The notes under the pieces: model-generated
Databases searched by the model: none
What the model saw: the letters and a program-made list of their open reading frames with translations, nothing else
What the model was told of the DNA's origin: nothing
Source of the DNA: an uncultured Eubacteriaceae bacterium
GTDB taxonomy: Bacteria > Bacillota > Clostridia > Peptostreptococcales > Anaerovoracaceae
DNA length: 64,000 nucleotides
Direction: 5' to 3'
NCBI GenBank assembly: GCA_903789635.1
Contig: CAIFEY010000002.1
Span: forward strand, 99,587-163,586
Shown: positions 10,551 to 20,338 of the stretch, in pieces
Position numbering within the stretch: the first letter of the stretch is position 1
Layout: each line of letters opens with the position of its first letter
Program-made: the position numbers and the translations under genes

Positions 10551-11420
10551 ATGACGGTCCGAAATGTGCTCCTGACAATGGAATACGACGGGACGAGGTT
10601 CTGCGGGTGGCAGCGCCAGCCGAACGTCCGGACCGTGCAGGGCCTCCTGGAGGAGACGCTGAGCCGCGTGCTGGGCTTTCCGGTGACGGTCGACGGGACG
10701 AGCCGGACGGATGCGGGCGTGCATGCGCTGGGACAAAGAGCGACGTTTCAGGGAGACTATGGTCTGCCGGTAGAGAAGATTCCGCTGGTCGTCAACCGGA
10801 TCCTGAACGGGCGCACCCCGGCACCCGGGGAGAACAGCGACCTCAGGATCGTCAGCGCGGAGGAGGTTCCGCCGGAATTCCACGCGCGCTACCAGTGCGT
10901 CGGCAAGACGTATGTATACAAGATCTGGAACGCAGAGCAGATGCCGGTCTTTGTCCGCAACTATTACTGTCACACGGAGAGGCCTCTGGACGTCTCCGCG
11001 ATGAGGGACGCGGCCGGGCGGATGGTCGGGGAGCACGATTTCCAGTGCTTCCAGGCGACGGGGTCCAACCCGAGGCTGACGACGGTCCGGACGATATTCG
11101 GCCTGACCGTGAACGCGGCCTCTCTCGCGGCGGGCATCGGCCAGGTCATAGAGATCGAGGTGACCGGCGACGGGTTCCTCTACAACATGGTCAGGATCAT
11201 CGCGGGGACGCTGATCGAGGCGGGCCTGCACAGGATGGACCCGAAAGCGGTGGACGGCATCATCGCCTCCGGCGACCGTCAGAACGCGGGGCCGACGGCG
11301 CCGCCGCAGGGACTGTATTTAAAGGAAATTTACTACGACCCCGCGCGGATGCGCGCGTGTGCGGAAGGGCACGCGGAGGAGCAGGACGCGGATGAGGCGG
11401 AAGAGAGTTTAGAGAAGTAA
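10551..11420 (+). CDS. truA: tRNA pseudouridine(38-40) synthase TruA
   Basis: LTMEYDGTRFCGWQRQPNVRTVQGLLEE, GRTDAGVHA-like SRTDAGVHALGQ, DGFLYNMVRIIAGTLIEAG. Confidence 0.95.
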   Translation: MTVRNVLLTMEYDGTRFCGWQRQPNVRTVQGLLEETLSRVLGFPVTVDGTSRTDAGVHALGQRATFQGDYGLPVEKIPLVVNRILNGRTPAPGENSDLRIVSAEEVPPEFHARYQCVGKTYVYKIWNAEQMPVFVRNYYCHTERPLDVSAMRDAAGRMVGEHDFQCFQATGSNPRLTTVRTIFGLTVNAASLAAGIGQVIEIEVTGDGFLYNMVRIIAGTLIEAGLHRMDPKAVDGIIASGDRQNAGPTAPPQGLYLKEIYYDPARMRACAEGHAEEQDADEAEESLEK

Positions 11421-11441
11421 TCGGCAGGAAATGAGGATAAT

Positions 11442-11939
11442 ATGGCGGATCGTGAATTTATCGACAACAGGATGTCCTGGGATGAATATTTTATGCAGAT
11501 GGCGGAGCTGACCTCCAAGCGGTCGACCTGCCTGCGCCGCTGCGTCGGGGCCGTGATCGTGAAGGACAAGCACGTCATCGCGACCGGCTACAACGGCGCG
11601 CCTAAGGGACTCAAGCACTGCGGCGAGCTGGGCGGCTGCCTGCGAGAGAAGCTGCACGTGCCTTCCGGCCAGCGCCACGAGCTCTGCCGCGCGCTCCACG
11701 CCGAGCAGAACGCGATCATCCAGGCGGCGACGCTGGGTCAGAGCATCGAGGGCGGGACGATCTACATCACGAACAGCCCGTGCAGCATCTGCGCCAAGAT
11801 GATTATCAACGCGGGGCTGAAGAGGATCGTCGTCCGCGAGGGCTACCCGGACGAGCTGTCTAAGGAGATCCTTGAGGAGGCACAGATGGACATCGAGTAC
11901 CTGCCGAAAGAAGAGGTGACGGAACATGGAGATCACTAA
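11442..11939 (+). CDS. dCMP deaminase / ComEB-like cytidine deaminase
   Basis: [75 protein letters not shown]. Confidence 0.92.
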   Translation: MADREFIDNRMSWDEYFMQMAELTSKRSTCLRRCVGAVIVKDKHVIATGYNGAPKGLKHCGELGGCLREKLHVPSGQRHELCRALHAEQNAIIQAATLGQSIEGGTIYITNSPCSICAKMIINAGLKRIVVREGYPDELSKEILEEAQMDIEYLPKEEVTEHGDH

Positions 11940-13041
11940 GCTGACAGTCCTGCTGCTGTTCGGGCTCTCGTTCCTGATCTCCGCAGCGGCGACACCGGTC
12001 GCGAGGTATATCGCGCCTAAGATCGGTGCCATGGACATCCCTAAGGATTCCCGCAGGATGCACCACCATCCCATCCCGCGCTTCGGCGGCATGGCGATGT
12101 TCCTCGGGACGATCATCCCGCTTTTGATTTTTCAGCACGACAATCCTAAGATGATCGCGGCCGCGATCGGCGGCTGCATGGTCTATGTGCTCGGCGTCTT
12201 TGACGACCTGAAGAACCTGTCCGCCAGGCTGAAATTCGTCATCGAGCTCCTGATCGCTACGCTGATGTACGCGATGGGGCTGCGCATCGAGCTGATCTCC
12301 AACTACTTCGGAGAGGGCAACCTGCGGTTCGGGACGGCGGTCTGCTTCATCGTCACGGTGCTCTGGATCGTGGGCATCACGAACACGATCAACCTCGTGG
12401 ACGGCCTGGACGGCCTCGCCGCGGGCGTCGCGATGATCGCAGCCCTGACGATCGCCTACGTCGCCTATATTCACGGCGACACCTACGGCATGATCCCGGT
12501 CTGCTGCGCGATGATCGCCCTCGCGGGAAGCTGCGCGGGCTTTCTGCCGTACAACTTCTACCCGGCGAGCATCTTCATGGGGGACAGCGGATCGCTGTTC
12601 CTGGGCTTCATGATCGCGTCCATGTCGGTCGTCGGCCCGCTGAAGCGATCCACGTTCATCGCAGTCGTCATCCCGGTCATCGTGCTCGGCGTGCCGATCT
12701 TCGACACGATGTTCGCGATCTTCAGAAGATGGGTCAACCACCGCCCGATCATGGAGGCAGACAAAGGCCACCTGCACCATCACCTGATGGCGTCCGGATT
12801 CGGCCAGAGGCGCGCGGTCCTGATGCTCTACGGGATCAGCGGCATCATGGGAATGGCCGCCGTGCTGATCAGCCGCGAGCTGATCAAGGACGCCGTCGTC
12901 CTGATGTGCATCGCCGCAATCTACCTGTACGTCTTCCTGACGGATCCGAACCAGAAGCTGCCGCACATCAAGGCGGTCGACACCAACCGCGAGGAGAAGC
13001 AGCAGGAACGGCTCGGGAAGCGGGACGGAACCGAACGGTAG
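11926..13041 (+). CDS. MraY/WecA-like glycosyltransferase (undecaprenyl-phosphate GlcNAc-1-phosphate transferase, TagO type)
   Basis: Polytopic; [61 protein letters not shown]. Confidence 0.92.
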   Translation: MEITKLTVLLLFGLSFLISAAATPVARYIAPKIGAMDIPKDSRRMHHHPIPRFGGMAMFLGTIIPLLIFQHDNPKMIAAAIGGCMVYVLGVFDDLKNLSARLKFVIELLIATLMYAMGLRIELISNYFGEGNLRFGTAVCFIVTVLWIVGITNTINLVDGLDGLAAGVAMIAALTIAYVAYIHGDTYGMIPVCCAMIALAGSCAGFLPYNFYPASIFMGDSGSLFLGFMIASMSVVGPLKRSTFIAVVIPVIVLGVPIFDTMFAIFRRWVNHRPIMEADKGHLHHHLMASGFGQRRAVLMLYGISGIMGMAAVLISRELIKDAVVLMCIAAIYLYVFLTDPNQKLPHIKAVDTNREEKQQERLGKRDGTER

Positions 13042-13216
13042 CGAACGGAATCGAACGGCAGCGCAGCCCAAGTCTAGTGACTTAAGTCATGATTGTAATG
13101 TACATTGATACAAGCAGATGTTGTCTATTGTTTCACAAAGTCCTGAAGAGATTATTAAACGATACTTAAGAGATATTAAGAAAAATTGAATACAACTGTG
13201 ATTGAATAACTATGAA

Positions 13217-13254
13217 CAGCCTGATTTGTTGTTGTACGACAACAAATCAGGCTG
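13217..13254 (+). terminator. strong hairpin terminator (possibly bidirectional)
   Basis: CAGCCTGATTTGTTGT-TGTACG-ACAACAAATCAGGCTG: perfect 16-bp stem followed by TTTCTC. Confidence 0.7.
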
Positions 13255-13489
13255 TTTCTCTGTGAAGAAACTGTGAAGGATACTTAATAACTAAAGAATT
13301 GCTTAAGAATCCCGGTTATAATAGGTGCATATCAAGAGCGAATGCGCGATGCGATATTAATTAGAAAGAATGAAGATGTCCGGCACAGCCAGTCAGGCAG
13401 CGCCGGCCAATATAAACAGTAAGAATGATCGATACAATCAACGATCAAAACGAAAGAAACGATAGGAGTGTTTACTGATGATATCTTGT

Positions 13490-14038
13490 ATGAAAAAAAT
13501 AACCGTTGGCCTGCTGATTGCGGCGTCGATTCTGTTTATGGCAGGATTCGGCATGCAGGCACACGCCGCGTCGTCTAAGATTAACGGTTATGCGGCTTAC
13601 ATGAGGACACAGAACTCCTCCCTGACCACGGCCAAGTCCACCAAACTTGCGAGGACTTACGTGAAGTACGCGAAGGCGTACAATGTCAATGCGAAGGTTC
13701 TGATGGCGATGTCCCAGTGCGAGAGCAGATTCTACGAGCGTGCATACAACCCTGCCGGCTACTATGGCATCATGCAGACGACCGCACAGCTCGGAAGACT
13801 GTACGCAGGCGTATCGTCCAACAAGCTGCTGAAGGCCAAGTACAGCATCAAGACCGGAGCCGCCTACCTGTCCTACAACCTCCGTTACTTCAACGGAAAC
13901 TACACCAAGGCGATCACCGGATACTGCGCGGGCACAGGCGCTGCAGCTGCAGGAGCATCCACGGCACCGGCCAGGCTGCGTCTCGCGATCAAGTCGAACA
14001 TCGACAGCTTCATGGTCCGCAACGGATATTCGAAGTAA
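13490..14038 (+). CDS. secreted lytic transglycosylase-like (SLT domain) protein
   Basis: Signal peptide MKKITVGLLIAASILFMAGFGMQAHAA, then KVLMAMSQCESRFYERAYNPAGYYGIMQTTAQLGR...YLSYNLRYFNGNYTKAITGYCAG. Internal ATG at 13490 or ORF start 13478. Confidence 0.85.
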   Translation: MKKITVGLLIAASILFMAGFGMQAHAASSKINGYAAYMRTQNSSLTTAKSTKLARTYVKYAKAYNVNAKVLMAMSQCESRFYERAYNPAGYYGIMQTTAQLGRLYAGVSSNKLLKAKYSIKTGAAYLSYNLRYFNGNYTKAITGYCAGTGAAAAGASTAPARLRLAIKSNIDSFMVRNGYSK

Positions 14039-14186
14039 GCAGTCAAGATACGATCAATAAGAACGATCAAGAAAATTAAATAAGTCCAATTCATACCGGT
14101 ATCCCCCGCGGGAAGTTTCCTTTTGTACGAGTTTTCCCTTTTCTTTCTTCAAAATGTGAGACGCGGGGGATATGGACCGGGATTAC

Positions 14187-14213
14187 GAGGCTGCTTCGGC
14201 GGCCTCTTTTTTT
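14187..14213 (+). terminator. intrinsic terminator
   Basis: GAGGCTGC-TTCG-GCGGCCTC followed by TTTTTTT. Confidence 0.85.
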
Positions 14214-14272
14214 ATTCTGCCGGTTCGGCGGATCGGATCGATTAATGATCCCAAGGCGCTCGCCGGTTGGGT

Positions 14273-14301
14273 TTGCGATTGCAGGATATAGATGATAAAA
14301 T
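14273..14301 (+). promoter_or_regulatory. putative sigma-A promoter for mtnA leader
   Basis: TTGCGA-17 nt-TAAAAT. Confidence 0.5.
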
Positions 14302-14354
14302 AATATCCACGCAGGCCTTCAATAGATTGCGGACTGCGCACAAAAATGAAATCC

Positions 14355-14400
14355 AGCAGGCGTGGCGGGAGACGTTCGTCTTCCTGCCGGGCTGCTTTTT
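14355..14400 (+). terminator. putative attenuator/terminator hairpin immediately upstream of mtnA
   Basis: AGCAG..GGCGGGAGACG-TT-CGTCTTCCTGCC..GCTGCTTTTT located 25 nt before the GTG start. Confidence 0.5.
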
Positions 14401-14424
14401 GTCATCGAAGGGGAAGTGACGACA

Positions 14425-15525
14425 GTGAATTTTGAGACACTTTCATTCCGCGGCGGAAAACTGGTCATCCTCGACCAGACCCTGCTGCCGAATGAGGAGA
14501 AGTATGTGGAATTGAGGACAAAGGAAGAAGTCTACGACGCAATCAAGCGGCTGATGGTACGCGGGGCGCCTGCGATCGGCGACGCGGCAGGCTACGGCCT
14601 CTACGTCAGTGTCAGGGGCAGTGAGGCCTCTGATCTGGCTGCGTTCCGGGGCGAGGTCCTGGAAACGGCGGAATACCTGAATTCCTCCCGCCCGACTGCG
14701 GTCAACCTGAGCTGGGCGCTGAAGCGCATGCTCTCCCGTCTCGACGCATACATTGCCGATGCGGAGAAGAGCGATGGCAGCGGAACCAGCAGCGAGACGG
14801 CCGATGATAAATCCGGCGTGGAGGGGGCCAAGCAGGCCCTCCTGAGCGAGGCGGACGCGATCTTTAATGAAGACGTCGAATCCTGCCGCCGCATGGGCGA
14901 GCACGGCCTGACGCTCCTGAAGCCGGGCATGGGCATCCTGACGCACTGCAACGCCGGAGCGCTCGCGACGGCGCGCTACGGGACCTGTCTCTCCCCGGTC
15001 TACCTGGGCGAGGAGCAGGGCTACGGCTTCCATGTATTCGCCGACGAGACGAGGCCGCTGCTGCAGGGCGCGCGCCTGACCTCCTGGGAGCTGAAGAAGG
15101 CCGGTGTCGACGTCACGCTGATCTGCGACAACATGGCGGCATCCGCGATGAGGCGCGGCTGGATCGACGCGGTGGTCGTCGGCTGCGACCGGATGGCGGC
15201 GAACGGCGACGGCGCCAATAAGATCGGGACGTTCCAGGTCGCGATCATGGCCAGGGAGTACGGCATCCCGTTCTACATGTTCGTTCCGACCTCGACGATC
15301 GACCTTGAGACCGACAGCGGCGACGACATCGTCATCGAGGAGCGTGACGGCGAGGAGATCTATAAGATGTGGTACGAGAAGCCGATGGCGCCGGAGGGCG
15401 TGAAGACGTTCAACCCGTCCTTTGACGTCACCGACCACAAGTTCATCACTGCCGTCGTGACGGAGAAGGGCATCGCGCGCCCGCCGTACACCGAGAGCCT
15501 CAGGAGACTGGTTCATGAGCTATAA
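14425..15525 (+). CDS. mtnA: S-methyl-5-thioribose-1-phosphate isomerase
   Basis: LVILDQTLLPNEEKYVELRTKEEVYDAIKRLMVRGAPAIGDAAGYG, THCNAGALATARYGT, CDNMAASAMRRGWIDAVVVGCDRMAANGDGANKIGT. Start reassigned from 14362 to GTG at 14425. Confidence 0.95.
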   Translation: MNFETLSFRGGKLVILDQTLLPNEEKYVELRTKEEVYDAIKRLMVRGAPAIGDAAGYGLYVSVRGSEASDLAAFRGEVLETAEYLNSSRPTAVNLSWALKRMLSRLDAYIADAEKSDGSGTSSETADDKSGVEGAKQALLSEADAIFNEDVESCRRMGEHGLTLLKPGMGILTHCNAGALATARYGTCLSPVYLGEEQGYGFHVFADETRPLLQGARLTSWELKKAGVDVTLICDNMAASAMRRGWIDAVVVGCDRMAANGDGANKIGTFQVAIMAREYGIPFYMFVPTSTIDLETDSGDDIVIEERDGEEIYKMWYEKPMAPEGVKTFNPSFDVTDHKFITAVVTEKGIARPPYTESLRRLVHEL

Positions 15526-16336
15526 GGTCAGCCTGCCGGTGTTCGAGGGTCCGTTCGACCTCCTCGTCTACCTGATTGAGAGCGCGGAGATGAGCATCTA
15601 CGACATCCGCATCTCCGAGATCACCGAGCAGTACCTGGCCTACCTGAAACAGATGCGGGATTGGAACATCGAGCTCTCGTCGGAGTTCATGGTGCTCGCG
15701 GCCGAGCTGCTTAGGATCAAGTCGGGCATGCTGCTCCCGGGGGGATCGAAAGAGGAACGGTCCCCCGGCGTCGTGAAGGAGGACCCGCGCGGGGACCTGG
15801 TCCGACAGCTGCTGGAATACAAGCGCTGCCGGGCAGCCGGGAAGGCCCTCCAGGAGCGGGAATGCGCGATGGAGGACGTGTTCACCAAGCCGCAGGAGGA
15901 CATCTCCGTGTACACCTCGCATCCGGACGAGTTCCTCCGCCTGGGCACGCAGGAATTCATCCATACCTTCTCGACCTTCCTGCACCGCAAGAAGCGCCTC
16001 GAGGACACGAGGAAGCGCTACACGACGATGCGCCGCGAGAAGGAGACGATGAGGAGCCGCATGGCGATGATCCGGGACATCTTCCTGAAGACGGACAGCG
16101 GAGACGTGCTGGACTTCCGGCAGCTCCTGCCGTCCAGAAGCCGCATCGACGCGATCGTGAGCTTCCTCGCGGTCCTGCAGATGGTCAGGAGCCAGTACCT
16201 CGACGTCACGCAGTACGGGATCTACGGCACCATCGAGGTATCCGCCGGAAGCCGCCCGCTCGACGGATTCTCACCGGAGCAGGAGGCGGACGAGGCGGAA
16301 GAGACAGAAGACGCAGAAGAGGAGGCGCTGGCGTAG
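15515..16336 (+). CDS. scpA: segregation and condensation protein A
   Basis: VFEGPFDLLVYLIESAEMSIYDIRISEITEQYLAYL, EFMVLAAELLRIKSGMLLP; followed by scpB. Confidence 0.95.
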   Translation: MSYKVSLPVFEGPFDLLVYLIESAEMSIYDIRISEITEQYLAYLKQMRDWNIELSSEFMVLAAELLRIKSGMLLPGGSKEERSPGVVKEDPRGDLVRQLLEYKRCRAAGKALQERECAMEDVFTKPQEDISVYTSHPDEFLRLGTQEFIHTFSTFLHRKKRLEDTRKRYTTMRREKETMRSRMAMIRDIFLKTDSGDVLDFRQLLPSRSRIDAIVSFLAVLQMVRSQYLDVTQYGIYGTIEVSAGSRPLDGFSPEQEADEAEETEDAEEEALA

Positions 16337-16552
16337 CGCGGTGCGTGCGGCATTTGTCTTTCGCCGCCCCGACCAGGCACGTGCCGCGGTCACACCTGGA
16401 TACAGGATACATGCACGCCGGAGCGGTAAACGAGAGCCCCTGCGGACGAACGGTCGCGCGTGGAAATTGAGCGGCTGCAGTTAATCATCAAACATAGTCG
16501 CAGAGAATAGATAACATCGAGAACGAAATGGAAAACGGAAAGGAGCGGCCGC

Positions 16553-17290
16553 ATGACCGGAAGCAGAGAAATCATTAAGTCCGCGCTGGAATCCATGCTG
16601 TACGTCTGGGGCCGGCCGCTGGCCGCGAAGGACGCGGGCAGGGTCTTCGGCCTGTCGGAGCAGGAGACCGTCGAGCTGTTCCTGCAGCTGCAGGCGGAGT
16701 ACGAGAAGCGCGACAGCGGGATCAGGATCCGGAGGATCAGGAACGACTTTCAGTTCATCACCGCGCCGGAGAACGCGGAATTCATCCGCCGCCTCTGCAC
16801 GCCGGTGAAGGAGAAGCGGCTGACGCAGGCCTCGCTCGAGGTCCTCGCGATCATCGCGTACCTGCAGCCGGTGACGCGCGGACGCATCGATCAGATCAGG
16901 GGGATCAAGTGCGACCGCGTCGTCGACGGCCTGGTGGAGAAGGGGTTGGTCGAGAGCCGCGGAAGGTCGGACGGCGTCGGACGCCCGATCCTCTACGGCA
17001 CGACGGACGCGTTCCTCGCCTACATGGGCCTGGAGAGCCTGGACGAGCTCCCGGAGATCTCCGAGGAGGGAATCCTAAGAGAAGAAGCGGCGGACGGAGC
17101 CGCGCAGGACGGAGAACTGCAGGACGGCGCGGACGCTGCGGATAACGTGAAGGAGAACGATCAGCCGGCATACCAGGCAGAGGGAGAATCGCCGGAGAAT
17201 GATCAGCCGGAAGCTCAGGCAGGGGAGAAATCGCCGGAGAGCGATCTGCCGGAGAATCAGGCGTCGGAGAGTCAGAGCGAGCAGAGCTGA
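16553..17290 (+). CDS. scpB: segregation and condensation protein B
   Basis: IKSALESMLYVWGRPLAAKDAGRVF, LTQASLEVLAIIAYLQPVTRGRIDQIRGIKCDRVVDGLVEKGLVESRGRSDGVGRPILYGTTDAFL; repetitive acidic C-terminus. Confidence 0.94.
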   Translation: MTGSREIIKSALESMLYVWGRPLAAKDAGRVFGLSEQETVELFLQLQAEYEKRDSGIRIRRIRNDFQFITAPENAEFIRRLCTPVKEKRLTQASLEVLAIIAYLQPVTRGRIDQIRGIKCDRVVDGLVEKGLVESRGRSDGVGRPILYGTTDAFLAYMGLESLDELPEISEEGILREEAADGAAQDGELQDGADAADNVKENDQPAYQAEGESPENDQPEAQAGEKSPESDLPENQASESQSEQS

Positions 17291-17320
17291 TCTGCCCGAA
17301 GGGATTACAGGGGATTGGAT

Positions 17321-17821
17321 ATGGAAAGACAGAAGAACATCATCATGGTGGGCATGCCGTCGTGCGGGAAGAGCACGATCGGTCTTGCGCTCGCCGAGGC
17401 TTCGGGAAGGGACTTCCTGGACGCCGACGACGTCATCGAACAGATGGAGGGAAGGACGCTGCAGGAGATCATCGACCAGGACGGTAACGCGTACTTCCTG
17501 GAGGCGGAGCGCAGGGCGCTGCTGTCGATCGAGGTCGGCAATACCGTTATCGCTACAGGGGGCAGTGCGGTCTTTGCCGAGGACGCAATCGAAAAGCTGC
17601 GGGAGGACGGAACGGTCGTGTACATCCGGATCCGCGAGGAGACGGTGGAGGAGCGGCTGAACAACCTGGACGAGCGCGGGGTGACCATAGAGGAGGGGCA
17701 GACGCTGGCGGATCTCTACAACCTGAGAACCCCGTATTACGAACGCTGCGCCGACATTACGGTCGACGGCGACGGGCGGGAAATCGCGGCAGTGGTTGCA
17801 GAAATCCGGAAAATGGTGTAG
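17321..17821 (+). CDS. aroK: shikimate kinase
   Basis: IIMVGMPSCGKSTIGLALAEASGRDFLDADDVIEQ, VIATGGSAV, LADLYNLRTPYYERCADITV. Confidence 0.88.
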   Translation: MERQKNIIMVGMPSCGKSTIGLALAEASGRDFLDADDVIEQMEGRTLQEIIDQDGNAYFLEAERRALLSIEVGNTVIATGGSAVFAEDAIEKLREDGTVVYIRIREETVEERLNNLDERGVTIEEGQTLADLYNLRTPYYERCADITVDGDGREIAAVVAEIRKMV

Positions 17822-17840
17822 AGTATAACCCGCTGATAAT

Positions 17841-17869
17841 TTGACAACAGCGCATTGTATCGGTAAAAT
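17841..17869 (+). promoter_or_regulatory. sigma-A promoter of SCIFF operon
   Basis: TTGACA-17 nt-TAAAAT about 40 bp upstream of the SCIFF precursor start. Confidence 0.7.
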
Positions 17870-17908
17870 ATGGATATATATAACTATCAACAGAAAGGCG
17901 TGATTATC

Positions 17909-18052
17909 ATGAAGAGAATTAAGACGATCCAGACGAGAGATCTGCACAAGAGCATTACAGAGGGCGGCTGCGGAGAGTGCCAGACTTCCTGCCAGAGTGC
18001 ATGCAAGACATCTTGCGGCGTAGCTAACCAGAAGTGTGAGAAGAGCCTGTAA
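17909..18052 (+). CDS. scfA: SCIFF (six-cysteine) ranthipeptide precursor
   Basis: MKRIKTIQTRDLHKSITEGGCGECQTSCQSACKTSCGVANQKCEKSL; CGECQTSCQSACKTSC...C matches the conserved SCIFF precursor; start corrected to ATG at 17909. Confidence 0.95.
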   Translation: MKRIKTIQTRDLHKSITEGGCGECQTSCQSACKTSCGVANQKCEKSL

Positions 18053-19476
18053 TGATTCATCAGTACAAGCTGAACGGATATAACATTGTTCTGGACGTAA
18101 ACAGCGGTTCTGTACATTGCGTGGATGATGTCGCTTATGACATCATCCAGCTTTTTTGTGAAGCGAAAGATCACGGGGAACCGGAGGACCGCGTCGCTGT
18201 AAAGGAAAAGATTCTGGCAAAGTACAGCGGCCGCGATGATGTTACGCCTGAGGACATCGACCAGACGATGGCGGATATCGACGAGCTCGAGCAGCAAAAG
18301 AAGCTGTTCAGCGAGGATATCTGGGAGCCGAGCGCGGGGGTCCTGAAGGAACGCCATACGGAAGTGAAGGCATTCTGCCTGCACGTCGCGCACACCTGCA
18401 ACTTAAACTGTGAATACTGCTTCGCGAGCCAGGGAAGATTCCACGGCGACCGCGCGATCATGAGCCTCGAGACGGCCAAGCAGGCCATCGACTGGCTGGT
18501 CGCGAACTCCGGGGATCACTACAACCTGGAGGTCGACTTCTTCGGCGGCGAACCGCTCATGAACTGGGACGTCGTCAAGCAGACCGTCGCGTACGCGAGG
18601 ACCCTGGAGAAGGATCACCACAAGCACTTCCGCTTCACGCTGACGACGAACGGCGTCGGCATCAACGACGAGGTCATCGACTTCACGAATAAGGAGATGA
18701 ACAACGTCGTGCTGAGCCTGGACGGACGTAAGGAGGTCCACGACCGCCTGCGCAAGTTCATCGACGGACGCGGAAGCTACGACGAGATCGTGCCTAAATT
18801 CCAGAAACTGGTAAAGGCCAGGGGCGACAAAGAATACTACATCAGAGGAACGTTCACGCACAACAACGTGGACTTCACGGAGGACCTGTTCCAGATGGCA
18901 GAGCTTGGATTCGACCGCCTGTCCATCGAGCCGGTTGTCTGTTCCCCGGACGAGCCTTACGCGCTGACGGAGGAGGACCTTCCGGAAATCTACCATCAGT
19001 ACGAGATCCTGGCCAACTGGCTGATGGAGAGGGAGAAGGCCGGAAAGCCGGTCGTATTCTACCACTACATGCTGGACTTAGAGGGCGGACCGTGCATCTA
19101 TAAGAGGATCTCCGGATGCGGATCCGGAACCGAGTACTACGCGGTAACGCCTTGGGGAGACCTGTTCCCGTGCCACCAGTTCGTCGGAGACGAGCAGTTC
19201 AAGATGGGCGACATCTGGAACGGCATCACGCGCCAGGACATCAAGGACGACTTCAAGATGTGCAACGTCTACGCTAGGGAAGAGTGCAGAGACTGCTGGG
19301 CGCGCCTGTACTGCTCCGGCGGATGCGCGGCCAATGCGTTCCACGGAACCGGCGACATCAAGGGCGTGTTCGACTACAGCTGCAAGATCTTCAGGAAGCG
19401 CATGGAGTGCGCCGTCATGATCCAGGTCGCTAAGGCACTGGGCGATCTTGAGCCGCAGGCAGAACAACAGAGATAA
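18052..19476 (+). CDS. scfB: thioether cross-link-forming SCIFF peptide maturase (radical SAM, SPASM)
   Basis: CLHVAHTCNLNCEYCFASQGRFHGDRAIMS radical-SAM motif; C-terminal Cys-rich SPASM (CGSGTEYYAVTPWGDLFPCHQFVG...CNVYAREECRDCWARLYCSGGCAANA); TAATG overlap with SCIFF precursor. Confidence 0.96.
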   Translation: MIHQYKLNGYNIVLDVNSGSVHCVDDVAYDIIQLFCEAKDHGEPEDRVAVKEKILAKYSGRDDVTPEDIDQTMADIDELEQQKKLFSEDIWEPSAGVLKERHTEVKAFCLHVAHTCNLNCEYCFASQGRFHGDRAIMSLETAKQAIDWLVANSGDHYNLEVDFFGGEPLMNWDVVKQTVAYARTLEKDHHKHFRFTLTTNGVGINDEVIDFTNKEMNNVVLSLDGRKEVHDRLRKFIDGRGSYDEIVPKFQKLVKARGDKEYYIRGTFTHNNVDFTEDLFQMAELGFDRLSIEPVVCSPDEPYALTEEDLPEIYHQYEILANWLMEREKAGKPVVFYHYMLDLEGGPCIYKRISGCGSGTEYYAVTPWGDLFPCHQFVGDEQFKMGDIWNGITRQDIKDDFKMCNVYAREECRDCWARLYCSGGCAANAFHGTGDIKGVFDYSCKIFRKRMECAVMIQVAKALGDLEPQAEQQR

Positions 19477-19490
19477 ACGAGAATCCTGCA

Positions 19491-19521
19491 GGGGGCGGCG
19501 GAGTGATACCGCAGCCTCCTT
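19491..19521 (+). terminator. putative terminator after SCIFF operon
   Basis: GC-rich imperfect inverted repeat gggggcggcggagtgataccgcagcctcc followed by TTT; weak U-tract. Confidence 0.4.
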
Positions 19522-19541
19522 TAATCTAAGAGGAAGAAACC

Positions 19542-20252
19542 ATGAGAATCAATAAATACATCGCAGAGGCCGGCATCGCGAGCAGAAGGAAGGCCGACGA
19601 GCTGATCCGCCAGGGGAAGGTGAAGGTCAACGGCGCCGTCCTCACGCAGCCGGGCTACGACGTGCAGGACAGCGACGAGGTCGTCGTTGCGGGCACGCCG
19701 ATCGAGCATACCGAGCAGCAGAAGGTCTACTACATGCTGAACAAGCCGGCGGGCTGCGTGACCTCGGTGAAGGACGACAGGGGCAGAATGACCGTCATGG
19801 ACTTCATGCAGGAGGTCGACGAGCGCATCTATCCGGTCGGAAGGCTGGACTATCAGACATCAGGACTGCTGTTCCTGACGAACGACGGCGACTTTGCCTA
19901 CCGCCTGACGCACCCGAAGCACGAGGTCGGCAAGACCTACCTGCTCCGCGCGGAGGGAAGCCTGAACCACCGCCAGCTGCAGCGCCTGAGAAACGGCGTC
20001 GACATCGGCGGATTCCGCACGTCACCGGCCAGGGTCACGGTCCTGAAGTGCAACAAGCATTCCACCGTCCTCGAGATCACGATCCACGAGGGAAAGAACC
20101 GGCAGATCCGCCGCATGCTCGAGGCAGTCGGAAGCCGCGTCATCGACCTGGAGCGCATCTCGTACGGAAACATCGTCCTGGGCCACCTGAAGCCTGGGCG
20201 CTTCCGCAAGCTCAACCCGTCCGAGGTCGCCTACCTGATGCAGAAGGCGTAG
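19542..20252 (+). CDS. pseudouridine synthase (RsuA/RluB family)
   Basis: S4 domain MRINKYIAEAGIASRRKADELIRQGKVKVNG, GRLDYQTSGLLFLTNDGDFAYRLTHPKHEVGKTYL. Confidence 0.94.
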   Translation: MRINKYIAEAGIASRRKADELIRQGKVKVNGAVLTQPGYDVQDSDEVVVAGTPIEHTEQQKVYYMLNKPAGCVTSVKDDRGRMTVMDFMQEVDERIYPVGRLDYQTSGLLFLTNDGDFAYRLTHPKHEVGKTYLLRAEGSLNHRQLQRLRNGVDIGGFRTSPARVTVLKCNKHSTVLEITIHEGKNRQIRRMLEAVGSRVIDLERISYGNIVLGHLKPGRFRKLNPSEVAYLMQKA

Positions 20253-20338
20253 TTTATTTCGGGCGGCAGCAGCGGTAAAATGAAGGCAGGGGCAGATTTC
20301 AATCTGCTCCGCACACGAACGGCAGAAAGGAGGAAGAC

